Positions 1-9,352 of a DNA stretch of 64,000 nt are shown here, piece after piece (the stretch's first letter is position 1; each line of letters starts with the position of its first letter). The position numbers and the translations under genes were made by a program. Source of the DNA: Microbacterium sp. Yaish 1 (GTDB lineage Bacteria; Actinomycetota; Actinomycetes; Actinomycetales; Microbacteriaceae); contig NZ_NPMR01000002.1 in assembly GCF_002245215.1 (NCBI RefSeq), positions 806,001 through 870,000 of the forward strand, in the 5' to 3' direction. Under the pieces are notes generated by a model that saw only the letters and a program-made list of their open reading frames with translations, had not been told where the DNA came from and did no database searches.

Positions 1-123
1 GACGATGTTGCGGTAGCTGAGGGACTGGCCTTCGCGCGGAGCACTGACGACGTCTGCTTCATTGCGCATGAGATGGCGTTCCATCTCGTCGAGCAGCCGC
101 TGCTCCTGTTCTGACAGTGGCAT
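1..123 (-). CDS. DUF3040 family protein, N-terminal part (cut by window start)
   Basis: The first 41 codons read MPLSEQEQRLLDEMERHLMR and onward, the typical opening of actinobacterial DUF3040 proteins, small membrane proteins of unknown function with a short N-terminal helix and later transmembrane helices. The ATG is chosen because it gives the family N-terminus and sits a few bases after an AGAGGGGG Shine-Dalgarno stretch on the minus strand; a slightly earlier ATG is out of frame. The rest of the gene, including any membrane segments, lies outside the window. Function unknown; family assignment is good, the protein is incomplete here only because of the window boundary. Confidence 0.8.
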   Translation of the reverse strand, partial: MPLSEQEQRLLDEMERHLMRNEADVVSAPREGQSLSYRNIV

Positions 124-179
124 GCATCCCCCTCTGTTCGGGTACCGGTGCGCCCGATTCTACGCGCGCTGATGAGAAC

Positions 180-185
180 TAGGCT
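180..185 (+). promoter_or_regulatory. -10 box TAGGCT of a leaderless polyprenyl synthase transcript
   Basis: TAGGCT ends 6 nt before the GTG at 192 and no Shine-Dalgarno precedes that codon. In actinobacteria this spacing places the transcription start on the first base of the start codon. Inferred from sequence only. Confidence 0.5.
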
Positions 186-191
186 AGGCCT

Positions 192-1265
192 GTGACGAGC
201 TCCACCGACCCGATCTCGACCGTTTCCCAGCGACTGGAAAGCTTCGCGTCGGATCGGCGGGCCGAGGTCGTCGATCTCGGGGCCGAAGCGGCCGATTTCG
301 TCGACCGCGCCCTCGCCACCGTCGCCGGCGGCAAGCGACTGCGCGCCCGCTTCCTCGCGGCCGGTCACGCGGCAGCCGGCGCCTCCGCCGCCCACGCCGA
401 CATCGCGGGCGTCGCCGCGTCCCTGGAGATCTTTCACGCCGCCGCATTGGTGCACGACGATCTCGTGGACAACTCCGACACACGGCGCGGGCGACCCGCC
501 GCTCACCGGGCTCTCGAGGACGCGCACCGACGTTCCCAGTGGCAGGGTGACGCCGACGCCTTCGGGCGCGCTGCCGCGATCCTGCTCGGCGATCTGCTGA
601 TCGCCTGGAGCGATGACCTCCTCGAGGACGCCATCGACGGGCACCCGAACGCGTCTGACGTACGCCGCCAGTACGCGACCATGCGCCGCGACGTCACCGT
701 CGGACAGTACCTGGACGTCGCCGAGGAAGCGGCCTGGGCCACGGCGCCCGACGCCGACCACGCCGCCCGCGCTCTGCGCGTGGCGTCATACAAGTCGGCC
801 CGGTACAGCGTGCAGCAGCCGCTGCTGATCGGCGCGGCGCTCGGTGGCGCCACCCCGCCGCAACGCGAAGCCCTCGCCGATTTCGGTCATGCCGTCGGGC
901 TCGCCTTCCAGCTGCGCGACGACGTGCTCGGAGTCTTCGGCGACGCCGCGGTGACGGGAAAGCCCTCGGGCGATGATCTCCGCGAGGGCAAGCGGACCGT
1001 TCTCATCGCGTACGCCCGCGAAGCGATGGACGACGAGGGTCGGGCGGATCTCGACGCGGCGCTCGGCGACCGGACGCTCGATGAGGCGACCATCGCGCGC
1101 CTGCAGAAGGTCATCGAGGACAGCGGAGCGATCCGGCGTCTCGAGAGCGAGATCGATCGGCTCTCCGCCGCGGCCGATACCGCGCTGGAGAACGCTCCGA
1201 TCGGGGAGCCCGAGGCCGCCGCGCTCCGCGAGATCGCCGACGCGGCGATCCGTCGGTCCGCCTGA
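192..1265 (+). CDS. Polyprenyl diphosphate synthase (trans-isoprenyl diphosphate synthase, idsA/grcC type)
   Basis: 357 aa, GTG start. It condenses isopentenyl diphosphate with an allylic diphosphate to make C15-C20 or longer isoprenoid diphosphates in the cytoplasm, for carotenoids, menaquinone side chains or polyprenyl lipids. Both Asp-rich magnesium-binding motifs are present: HDDLVDNSD near residue 89 and LRDDVLGVFGD near residue 243, with the usual downstream GKPSGDD. Length is normal for the family. It converges with the Rv2175c-like gene and, as in mycobacteria (idsA2 region), lies near the pknL-type kinase. Product chain length cannot be read from sequence with confidence. Confidence 0.9.
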   Translation: MTSSTDPISTVSQRLESFASDRRAEVVDLGAEAADFVDRALATVAGGKRLRARFLAAGHAAAGASAAHADIAGVAASLEIFHAAALVHDDLVDNSDTRRGRPAAHRALEDAHRRSQWQGDADAFGRAAAILLGDLLIAWSDDLLEDAIDGHPNASDVRRQYATMRRDVTVGQYLDVAEEAAWATAPDADHAARALRVASYKSARYSVQQPLLIGAALGGATPPQREALADFGHAVGLAFQLRDDVLGVFGDAAVTGKPSGDDLREGKRTVLIAYAREAMDDEGRADLDAALGDRTLDEATIARLQKVIEDSGAIRRLESEIDRLSAAADTALENAPIGEPEAAALREIADAAIRRSA

Positions 1266-1271
1266 CCCGCG

Positions 1272-1296
1272 CGTCGGAGCGGCGACCGCCCCGACG
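1272..1296. terminator. Hairpin between convergent genes
   Basis: CGTCGG-A-GCGG / CCGC-C-CCGACG arms around a CGA loop, about 10 paired bases with one A-C mismatch. It sits just past the polyprenyl synthase stop and before the convergent gene end, so it could terminate in both directions. There is no U tract. Confidence 0.45.
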
Positions 1297-1299
1297 GGC

Positions 1300-1650
1300 T
1301 CAGGCAAGGGTCTGGGCGACCCTGCGCACCTCGCTCTTGCGTCCGGCTCGCAGCGCGGCGATGGGTGCCGCGCCGATCGAGTCCTCGGTGGCGAACAGCC
1401 AATCGATCGCCTCGTCATCCGAGAATCCGGCGTCGTGCAGCACGGTGATGGTGCCGCGAAGCGACGAGAGCGGCGCGCCGTCGAGGAAGAACGCCTCGGG
1501 AATGCGGAGCGTGCCGTCGCGACGCGACCCGATGAGGTGATTCTCATCCAGGAGACGACGGACGCGGCTGAGCGTCTCGCCCGTCAGGTCGACCACCTCG
1601 GGCAGCGTCAGCCAGGACAGGGGAACGACGGGGTAATCGGGAGTGCTCAC
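1300..1650 (-). CDS. Rv2175c-like helix-turn-helix DNA-binding protein
   Basis: 116 aa, GTG start. The N-terminal half (SWLTLPEVVDLTGETLSRVRRLL) is a winged helix-turn-helix of the Rv2175c type and the C-terminal half (residues ~65-116, AGFSDDEAIDWLFATEDSIG) matches the Rv2175c C-terminal domain. In Mycobacterium tuberculosis Rv2175c binds DNA and is phosphorylated by the kinase PknL encoded beside it; the PASTA kinase gene 1.4 kb to the right makes the same pairing likely here. A CATAGT box 6 nt upstream of the start suggests a leaderless mRNA. Regulatory targets are unknown. Confidence 0.8.
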   Translation of the reverse strand: MSTPDYPVVPLSWLTLPEVVDLTGETLSRVRRLLDENHLIGSRRDGTLRIPEAFFLDGAPLSSLRGTITVLHDAGFSDDEAIDWLFATEDSIGAAPIAALRAGRKSEVRRVAQTLA

Positions 1651-1788
1651 CCCTTCACTATGTCACCTCCCACCGGAGCCACGGGGCGTCTCTTCGGTCG
1701 CTTTCACACCAGTCACAGCGGTCACTTCGGTTGACACCTCTCACAGCGGCATGTCAGCGTTTCGGAGACCTCCGAGAAGGGACCCTCC

Positions 1789-3000
1789 GTGCGCCGCGAC
1801 TCGATCTCTCCCCCGCACCGTCCGCGACCCCGCCTGCGCGGCGCCGTCGCGCCCGCCGTCGTCGGGTCCATCGCCCTGAGCCTGACGGCGCAGCCCGCCG
1901 CCGCGGCGCCGATGACCGACACCGCGCATCGGGATGCGGCTCCCGGTGCCTCGTTCCGGGCCGCTCCCGCGGCCGCCGGCGCGGCGCGTCCGCTCTCCGC
2001 TCGACCGGCTGAGCACACCGTGGTCCTCGGCGACACCATCAGCCGGATCGCGTCCGCCTACGGGCTCCGCACGGTCGACCTCCTCGCGTGGAACGGCCTG
2101 GACTGGTCGTCCGTCATCCGCCCCGGTGACCGCATTCGGCTCAGCCCGGACTCCTCCGGCCCCGCGGCCCCAGCGGTGGCGCCCGCCACGCAGAACGCAC
2201 CCGCGGGAAGCATCCACACCGTCTCCGCCGGCGACACGCCCTGGTCGATCGCTCGGACGCACGGCATCGGCGTCGGCGCGCTGCTCGCGGCGAACGGGCT
2301 CGACGACGGCGCCGTCATCTTCCCCGGGCAGACGCTCATCATCCCGGCATCCGTCGGCGCGGCCCCGGCCCCCGCGGCCGCAGCGCCCGCGACCCCGATC
2401 GCCGGCACGGCCCACACCGTCGCCGCCGGCGACACCCTCTCGGCGATCGCGAGCGCTCACGGCCTGGGCCTCGATGCGCTGCTCGCCGCGAACGGGCTCG
2501 ACCGCGCCTCGATCATCTACCCGGGACAGGAACTGGTGATCCCCGGAGCCGCGGCCACGCCCGCCGTCCAGACCGCGGCGCTCCCCGACCTGGGTCTCGA
2601 CGCGGAGCAGATCGCGAACGCCCGGCTCATCATCCAGGTCGGCCGAGAGCGCGGCGTCCCCGACCGCGGGATCGCGATCGCCCTCGCGACGGCGATGGTC
2701 GAGTCGTGGATCCGCAACCTCGACTGGGGCGACCGCGACTCGCTCGGCCTCTTCCAGCAGCGTCCGAGCACCGGCTGGGGAACTCCCGACCAGGTCCGGG
2801 ACCCCGCGCGATCGATCGCGGCCTTCTACGGCGGCGCCGCCGACCCCAACGGCACGGCGACCCGAGGGCTGCTCGACATCCCCGGCTGGGAGAGCCTCTC
2901 GTTCACCGATGCCGCGCAGGCCGTGCAGATCTCCGCGTACCCCGACCGCTACGGCGAATGGGAGCAGCAGGCCTATCGCTGGCTCGCCGCGCTCGGCTGA
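1789..3000 (+). CDS. Secreted triple-LysM protein with lytic-transglycosylase-like C-terminal domain
   Basis: 403 aa, GTG start preceded by GAGAAGGGA. Arg-rich N-terminus and a hydrophobic stretch ending in AQPAAAAP form a signal peptide (about residues 1-40). Three LysM peptidoglycan-binding repeats follow (about 75-119, 141-185, 208-251), each with HTV..GDT..IA and a closing PG..L.IP, separated by Ala/Pro linkers. The C-terminal ~140 residues (AMVESWIRNLDWGDRDSLGLFQQRPS) look like a lysozyme-like muralytic fold with a candidate catalytic Glu in MVES. It probably acts on cell-wall peptidoglycan. Placement next to the PASTA kinase suggests a link to wall growth. Enzymatic activity is inferred from fold resemblance only. 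Confidence 0.8.
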   Translation: MRRDSISPPHRPRPRLRGAVAPAVVGSIALSLTAQPAAAAPMTDTAHRDAAPGASFRAAPAAAGAARPLSARPAEHTVVLGDTISRIASAYGLRTVDLLAWNGLDWSSVIRPGDRIRLSPDSSGPAAPAVAPATQNAPAGSIHTVSAGDTPWSIARTHGIGVGALLAANGLDDGAVIFPGQTLIIPASVGAAPAPAAAAPATPIAGTAHTVAAGDTLSAIASAHGLGLDALLAANGLDRASIIYPGQELVIPGAAATPAVQTAALPDLGLDAEQIANARLIIQVGRERGVPDRGIAIALATAMVESWIRNLDWGDRDSLGLFQQRPSTGWGTPDQVRDPARSIAAFYGGAADPNGTATRGLLDIPGWESLSFTDAAQAVQISAYPDRYGEWEQQAYRWLAALG

Positions 3001-3073
3001 CTCCGAAGCATCGGGAAGCATGTCGCGGACGTCCGGGGGTGAGCCGTTGCCCGGGCTCGCAGCATCCGCTCCG

Positions 3074-3079
3074 TAGAAT
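3074..3079 (+). promoter_or_regulatory. -10 box TAGAAT of a leaderless kinase transcript
   Basis: TAGAAT is followed by 6 nt (CGCTCC) and then the GTG at 3086. No Shine-Dalgarno is present, which favours GTG 3086 over the in-frame ATG at 3092. Confidence 0.5.
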
Positions 3080-3085
3080 CGCTCC

Positions 3086-5041
<1,956 letters not shown>

Positions 5042-5078
5042 GCCCGTCGGTCCTTCCCGGCCCCACGACCGCGAGGAC

Positions 5079-5122
5079 GCGCATTCGCACGGTGTGGACG
5101 GCTCCGAACCGTGCGGTTGCGC
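5079..5122. repeat. Intergenic hairpin H1, left flank of the DUF559 gene
   Basis: GCGCATTCGCACGGT (5079-5093) pairs with ACCGTGCGGTTGCGC (5108-5122), 13 of 15 bases, across a 14-nt spacer. It lies between the kinase stop and the DUF559 gene end. The inner GCACGGT/ACCGTGC and outer GCGCA recur in hairpin H2 at 6121-6178 on the other side of the same gene. It may act as a bidirectional terminator, or be part of a small repeat family. Confidence 0.55.
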
Positions 5123-5143
5123 ATCTTCGCCGTCGACGACCCC

Positions 5144-6108
5144 TCAGGCGAGAGCTCTGCGGATGCGCGCGGCCAGCGCCCGGGCATCGCCGTCGAGGTC
5201 GGCGGCCCCGACGAGGATGACGCGGTACCCGGCATCCTCGAGAAGCTGCACGCGCGTGAGGTCCTCGAGCCATCGTCGCCGCGACGAGCGATGCTCGTCC
5301 CCCTGGTACTCGAGCAGCACACGATGCTCGGGCCAGCCCAGGTCGGCATGCCGCACGCCGGCAGCCGTGCGGACCGCGACCTGCACCCGCGGTTCGGGAA
5401 TCCCCGCGTCGACGAGCGCGACGCGCAGGAGCGACTCCTGGGGCGAGTCCACCGGCGAGCGGGCACGGTCGAGCGCAGCTCGCAGCAACCGGGCTCCGCG
5501 CGCGCTTCCTCGGGCGACGACGGCCGCCTCCAGTTCGGCGCGCGTCGCGAGAGGACGCGTGCGACCTCGCTCGCCCCGCCGGCCGCTGAGCAGGAAGTCG
5601 GCCGTCGCGACGAGCCATCGCCCGGCCAGGGGCTGCCGACCGGCCGCGAGCCGGCACCACGTCTCGGTCGGCGACAGGACGGGCACACCGTCGACGAACC
5701 GGCGTTCGAGGACGAGTCCCGTCCGAGATCCGATCACGCCGGGTCGCCGCATCGCTGCTCCCCCGCCCGCCGTGATCACCTCGAGCATCGGCGGCGTCGA
5801 GGCCCGGGGCAACGGCATCCCCCACAGAGCGGCGGCCGTGCGCCCGGAGAACAGCTGCTCCGGACCGAGCGCGGGCAGGAGCAGGCGGCAGCGCCCGACC
5901 GTGTCGCCTCGTCCCCGGCATCGAGCGCCGCGTAGATCCCGTGGTGCGGATGCCGCAAATCGGCGGCCCGTAGCCTGCCGCGGCTCACGCCGGACGCGCG
6001 AGCCTCGACCGTGGCGAACGCTTGCCGGGCAATGGGTCGTGGCAGCGGGGCTCGGCGGTTCACCCGCCCACCATCACCCGCCGGCCCCGCTGATCCCGCA
6101 CTCTCCAC
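5144..6108 (-). pseudogene. DUF559 endonuclease-like gene, split by a frameshift near 5870-5930
   Basis: The reading frame 5776-6108 gives an N-terminal winged-helix-like segment (RQAFATVEARASGVSRGRLRAADLRHPHHGIYA), as in many actinobacterial DUF559 proteins with an AbiEi-type N-terminus. The frame ending at 5144 gives the rest: RCRLLLPALGPEQLFSGRTAAALWGMPLP, then the nuclease-like domain with DLGWPEHRVLLEYQGDEH (PD-(D/E)XK-like core). The two halves join only if one base is added or two removed around 5880-5925, so this copy is frame-broken or carries a sequence error. The C-terminal 224-aa frame alone (5144-5818) starts at an internal Met and would lack the N-terminal domain. Family members are associated with Vsr/restriction-like folds; the role is unknown. 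It is flanked by related hairpins H1 and H2. Confidence 0.65.
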
Positions 6109-6120
6109 AGCCCGAAACGG

Positions 6121-6178
6121 CGAGAGCGCACATCTGCACGGTGGGGAGACCCCGTAACCGTGCAGACGTGCGCTCTCG
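6121..6178. repeat. Intergenic hairpin H2 (22-bp inverted repeat), aroG terminator candidate
   Basis: Arms 6121-6142 and 6157-6178 are complementary at 21 of 22 positions (CGAGAGCGCAC...TGCACGGT against ACCGTGCA...GTGCGCTCTCG). The 14-nt spacer contains GGGGAGACCCC, which can fold again at the tip. It follows the aroG stop and precedes the start of the DUF559 gene, so it would end aroG transcripts. It shares GCGCA and GCACGGT/ACCGTGC with hairpin H1. No U tract is present. Confidence 0.65.
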
Positions 6179-6199
6179 CGGGCCTCGGCGAGCCGAAAC

Positions 6200-7534
6200 T
6201 CAGCGCTTCTCGAGCTCCTCGGCGACCAGGAAGGCCAGTTCGAGGCTCTGCATGTGGTTCAGCCGCGGGTCGCACAGGCTCTCGTAGCGTGTGGCCAGCG
6301 TCGCCTCGTCGATCATCTCCGAGCCGCCGAGGCACTCGGTGACGTCGTCACCCGTGAGCTCGACGTGGATGCCGCCGGGGAACGTCCCCACGGCCCGGTG
6401 CGCCTCGAAGAAGCCGCGGACCTCGTCGACGACGTCGTCGAAGCGACGCGTCTTGTAGCCGGTGGGCGTCGTGATGCCGTTCCCGTGCATCGGGTCGGTG
6501 ACCCACAGCGGCGTCGCACCCGAGTCCTTCACGGCCTCGAGCAGCGGCGGCAGGGCGTCGCGGATCTTGCCCGCACCCATGCGCGTGATGAAGGTGAGGC
6601 GGCCCGGCTCGCGCTCGGGATCGAGCTTGTCGATCAGCGCCAGCGCGGTGTCGGTCGACGTCGTCGGGCCGAGCTTGACACCGATGGGGTTGCGGATCTT
6701 CGAGAAGTAGTCGACGTGGGCACCGTCGAGGTCGCGGGTGCGCTCACCGATCCACAGGAAGTGCGACGACGTGTTGTACGGCGTGTTCGTCCGCGAGTCG
6801 ATGCGCGTCATCGGACGCTCGTAATCCATCAGCAGGCCCTCGTGGCCCGTGTAGAACTCGACGCCGCGCAGCTCGTCGAAGTTGGCCCCTGCCGCCTCCA
6901 TGAACTTGATGGCGCGGTCGATCTCTCCCGCGAGGCCCTCGTAGCGGGCGTTCGCCGGGTTCGATGCGAAGCCCTTGTTCCACGAGTGGACTTCGCGCAG
7001 GTCCGCGAACCCACCCTGCGTGAACGCCCGGATGAGATTGAGCGTCGACGCCGCCGTGTGGTAGCCCTTGAGCAGCCGGGCCGGGTCGGGCTGGCGCGAG
7101 GCGGCGGTGAAGTCGTAGCCGTTGACGATGTCGCCGCGGTACGCGGGCAGCGTGACGTCGCCGCGGGTCTCGGTGTCGCTCGAGCGCGGCTTGGCGAACT
7201 GACCGGCCATGCGGCCCATCTTCACGACGGGCATCGAGGCGCCATAGGTCAGCACGACCGCCATCTGCAGCACCGTCTTGATGCGGTTGCGGATCTTCTC
7301 CGCGGTCGCGCCGGCGAAGGTCTCGGCGCAGTCACCGCCCTGGAGGAGGAAGGCTTCTCCGGATGCCGCGCGCGCGAGGCGCTCGCGGAGGATGTCCACC
7401 TCACCGGCGAAGACGAGGGGCGGGAGCGTCGCGATCTCGGCCGACACCGCAGCCACGGCGTCGGGGTCGTTCCACGCCGGCTGCTGCTTGATGGGAAGAT
7501 CGCGCCACGTGTCGAGTGAATCCAGCGTAGGCAC
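6200..7534 (-). CDS. aroG: Class II 3-deoxy-7-phosphoheptulonate synthase (DAHP synthase)
   Basis: 444 aa, GTG start. It catalyses the first step of the shikimate pathway, condensing phosphoenolpyruvate and erythrose 4-phosphate. Plant/actinobacterial type II features are clear: WRDLPIKQQPAW near the start, FLLQGGDCAETF, KMGRMAGQFAKPRS, GEYTGHEGLLMDYE-like TGHEGLLMDYE, the WVTDPMHGNGI metal region and the C-terminal GGSEMIDE. Length fits mycobacterial AroG (Rv2178c). Position after the pknL-type kinase and before an acyltransferase repeats the mycobacterial order. TAGACT lies 6 nt before the GTG with no Shine-Dalgarno, so the transcript is probably leaderless. Confidence 0.95.
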   Translation of the reverse strand: MPTLDSLDTWRDLPIKQQPAWNDPDAVAAVSAEIATLPPLVFAGEVDILRERLARAASGEAFLLQGGDCAETFAGATAEKIRNRIKTVLQMAVVLTYGASMPVVKMGRMAGQFAKPRSSDTETRGDVTLPAYRGDIVNGYDFTAASRQPDPARLLKGYHTAASTLNLIRAFTQGGFADLREVHSWNKGFASNPANARYEGLAGEIDRAIKFMEAAGANFDELRGVEFYTGHEGLLMDYERPMTRIDSRTNTPYNTSSHFLWIGERTRDLDGAHVDYFSKIRNPIGVKLGPTTSTDTALALIDKLDPEREPGRLTFITRMGAGKIRDALPPLLEAVKDSGATPLWVTDPMHGNGITTPTGYKTRRFDDVVDEVRGFFEAHRAVGTFPGGIHVELTGDDVTECLGGSEMIDEATLATRYESLCDPRLNHMQSLELAFLVAEELEKR

Positions 7535-7540
7535 GCGCCA

Positions 7541-7546
7541 AGTCTA
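7541..7546 (-). promoter_or_regulatory. -10 box TAGACT of leaderless aroG
   Basis: Read on the minus strand, TAGACT is followed by TGGCGC and then the GTG at 7534. Spacing and lack of a Shine-Dalgarno fit leaderless transcription. Confidence 0.5.
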
Positions 7547-7580
7547 GTGCGCGGCCGACACCGCGCCGGTCGTGTGACGC

Positions 7581-8273
7581 TCAGTCCTGCTGCTGCTGCG
7601 CTGCGCGTTCCTTGACCGACGACGCGTAGACGTCTTCGTACTGCTGCTCACCCAGACGCTGGAGCGCGACCATGATCTCGTCCGTCACCGAGCGCAGCAC
7701 GTAGCGGTCACCTTCCATCCCCTGGAAGCGCGAGAAGTCGAGCGGTTCGCCGATGACCATTCCCACACGTCCGACCCGCGGGATGCTGCGTCCGATGGGC
7801 ATGACCGCATCCGTGTCGACCATCACGACGGGGATGACGGGGACGCGGGCCTCGAGCGCCATGCGCGCCAGGCCCGTGCGCCCGCGGTAGAGCTTGCCGT
7901 CGGGGCTCCGCGTGCCCTCCGGGTAGATCCCGAGCAGATCACCGCGACCGAGCACCTGGAGCCCCGTGTTGAGCGAGGCCTCGGAGGCTTTGCCCCCGGT
8001 GCGGTCGATGGCGATCTGACCGGTCGCCTTCATGAACATCCGAGTGGCCCAGCCCTTGAGGCCCGTGCCGGTGAAGTAGTCGCTCTTGGCGAGGAACGAC
8101 ATCGGCCGGTCGATCATGAGCGGCAGGAAGATCGAGTCACTCACCGACAGGTGGTTGCTGGCGAAGATCGCGGCGCCGGATGCCGGGACGTTGCGGCGAC
8201 CCACGATCCAGGGGCGGAAGATCGCCTTCACGACGGGTCCGATGAAGATGTACTTCATCAGCCAGTAGAACAC
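7581..8273 (-). CDS. 1-acyl-sn-glycerol-3-phosphate acyltransferase (PlsC family)
   Basis: 230 aa, GTG start. It transfers an acyl chain to lysophosphatidic acid, or a related lysophospholipid, at the cytoplasmic membrane. The acyltransferase blocks are present: NHLSVSD (the NHx4D-type catalytic His/Asp, about residues 40-46), and YPEGTRSPDGKLYRGRTGLARMAL near 117. The N-terminus (MFYWLMKYIFIGPVVKAI) is hydrophobic and membrane-associated. It begins 3 nt after the ROK kinase stop and is surely co-transcribed with it. The homologous position near fadD is also seen in mycobacteria (Rv2182c-fadD15 region). Confidence 0.9.
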   Translation of the reverse strand: MFYWLMKYIFIGPVVKAIFRPWIVGRRNVPASGAAIFASNHLSVSDSIFLPLMIDRPMSFLAKSDYFTGTGLKGWATRMFMKATGQIAIDRTGGKASEASLNTGLQVLGRGDLLGIYPEGTRSPDGKLYRGRTGLARMALEARVPVIPVVMVDTDAVMPIGRSIPRVGRVGMVIGEPLDFSRFQGMEGDRYVLRSVTDEIMVALQRLGEQQYEDVYASSVKERAAQQQQD

Positions 8274-8276
8274 CGG

Positions 8277-9209
8277 TCACCGCCCCCCGGCCAGATCGGC
8301 CACGCCGATCAGACCCGCGTCGTTACCGAGGGTCGCGATGGCGAAGTCGGCCGGAGCCGCGTTCTCGCCACCCGGCAGGGCGCCCCGGTAGGCGGCCCGG
8401 ACGGGCGCGAGCAGCGTCTCGCCGAGCTGCGCGACGCCACCGCCGATGACGAAGATCTCGGGGTCGAGCGTCGCCTGGAACCCGCCCGCCGTCTCACCGA
8501 GCGCCGTCGCGACCCGCTGGAGCGCAGCAAGCGCTCCGGGGTCGTCGGCGAGGATCAGGCGGGAGATCGCGTCGCCCGGGATCGAGCCGTGCTCGTCGCG
8601 CACCTGCGCGAGACCGGCGCCGAGCTCGGGGTCGTCGGCGATCGCGATGGCCTCGCGCTGCAGCGCGCGTCCCGAGGCGTACTGCTCGAGGCATCCCTGC
8701 AGTCCGCAGCCGCACAGCCGGCCCCCGCGCTCGAATCGCACGTGACCGAGCTCTCCCGCCGCTCCGCGCCCGCCGATGAGGAGCTGCCCGTCGATGATGA
8801 CTGCTCCCCCGACACCCGTGCCGAGCGTGAGCATGACCATGTTCGAGCTGCCGCGGCCGGCGCCGAACCGGTACTCGGCCCACCCGGCGGCGTTCGCGTC
8901 GTTCTCGAGCACGACGGCGACGCCGACCCGAGCCTCGAGCTCGGCACGCAGCGGGTGCTCCACCCAGTCGATGTTGGGCGCGTGACGCATGATCGAGCGC
9001 GTGCGATCGAGGAAGCCGGCGGCGGCGACCCCGACCGCGGTGACCTCGTGGGATGCGCGGAAATGCCTCACCATGTCGGCGACGGCGTCCGCCAGCGCGT
9101 CGGTGTCGGCGGGGGTGTCGACGCGGATGCGGTCGACGATCGTCCCGTCGGCGGAGACGACACCTCCGGCGATCTTGGTTCCGCCGATGTCGATGCCGAT
9201 GTTGAGCAC
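8277..9209 (-). CDS. glcK: ROK-family glucokinase
   Basis: 310 aa, GTG start behind AAAGGA. It phosphorylates glucose with ATP (or polyphosphate) in the cytoplasm. DIGGTKIAGG at residues 7-16 is the phosphate-binding loop, ENDANAAGWAEYRFGAG the sugar-binding segment, and CGCGLQGCLEQYASG the ROK zinc-binding signature. No N-terminal DNA-binding domain is present, so it is a kinase, not a ROK repressor. It leads a two-gene unit with the acyltransferase. Specificity for glucose over other hexoses or N-acetylmannosamine is inferred from the overall resemblance to actinobacterial GlcK. Confidence 0.85.
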   Translation of the reverse strand: MLNIGIDIGGTKIAGGVVSADGTIVDRIRVDTPADTDALADAVADMVRHFRASHEVTAVGVAAAGFLDRTRSIMRHAPNIDWVEHPLRAELEARVGVAVVLENDANAAGWAEYRFGAGRGSSNMVMLTLGTGVGGAVIIDGQLLIGGRGAAGELGHVRFERGGRLCGCGLQGCLEQYASGRALQREAIAIADDPELGAGLAQVRDEHGSIPGDAISRLILADDPGALAALQRVATALGETAGGFQATLDPEIFVIGGGVAQLGETLLAPVRAAYRGALPGGENAAPADFAIATLGNDAGLIGVADLAGGR

Positions 9210-9352
9210 GCGTGGTCCTTTCCGTCGGCCGTCCGCCGGCGACCCGGAAAGTCTAATGGGGCGCCGCCTCGGCGCGCGGGCTCGGCGACCGGGCGACAGA
9301 TAGAGTGTGTTTACCCTGCCAGACGCTTCCGGTACCGAAGGAGTTGCCGCCC

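Noticed and set aside
5079..6178. Insertion sequence bounded by the two hairpins
   Set aside because: No transposase, no target-site duplication and the hairpins are not full-length inverted repeats of each other.
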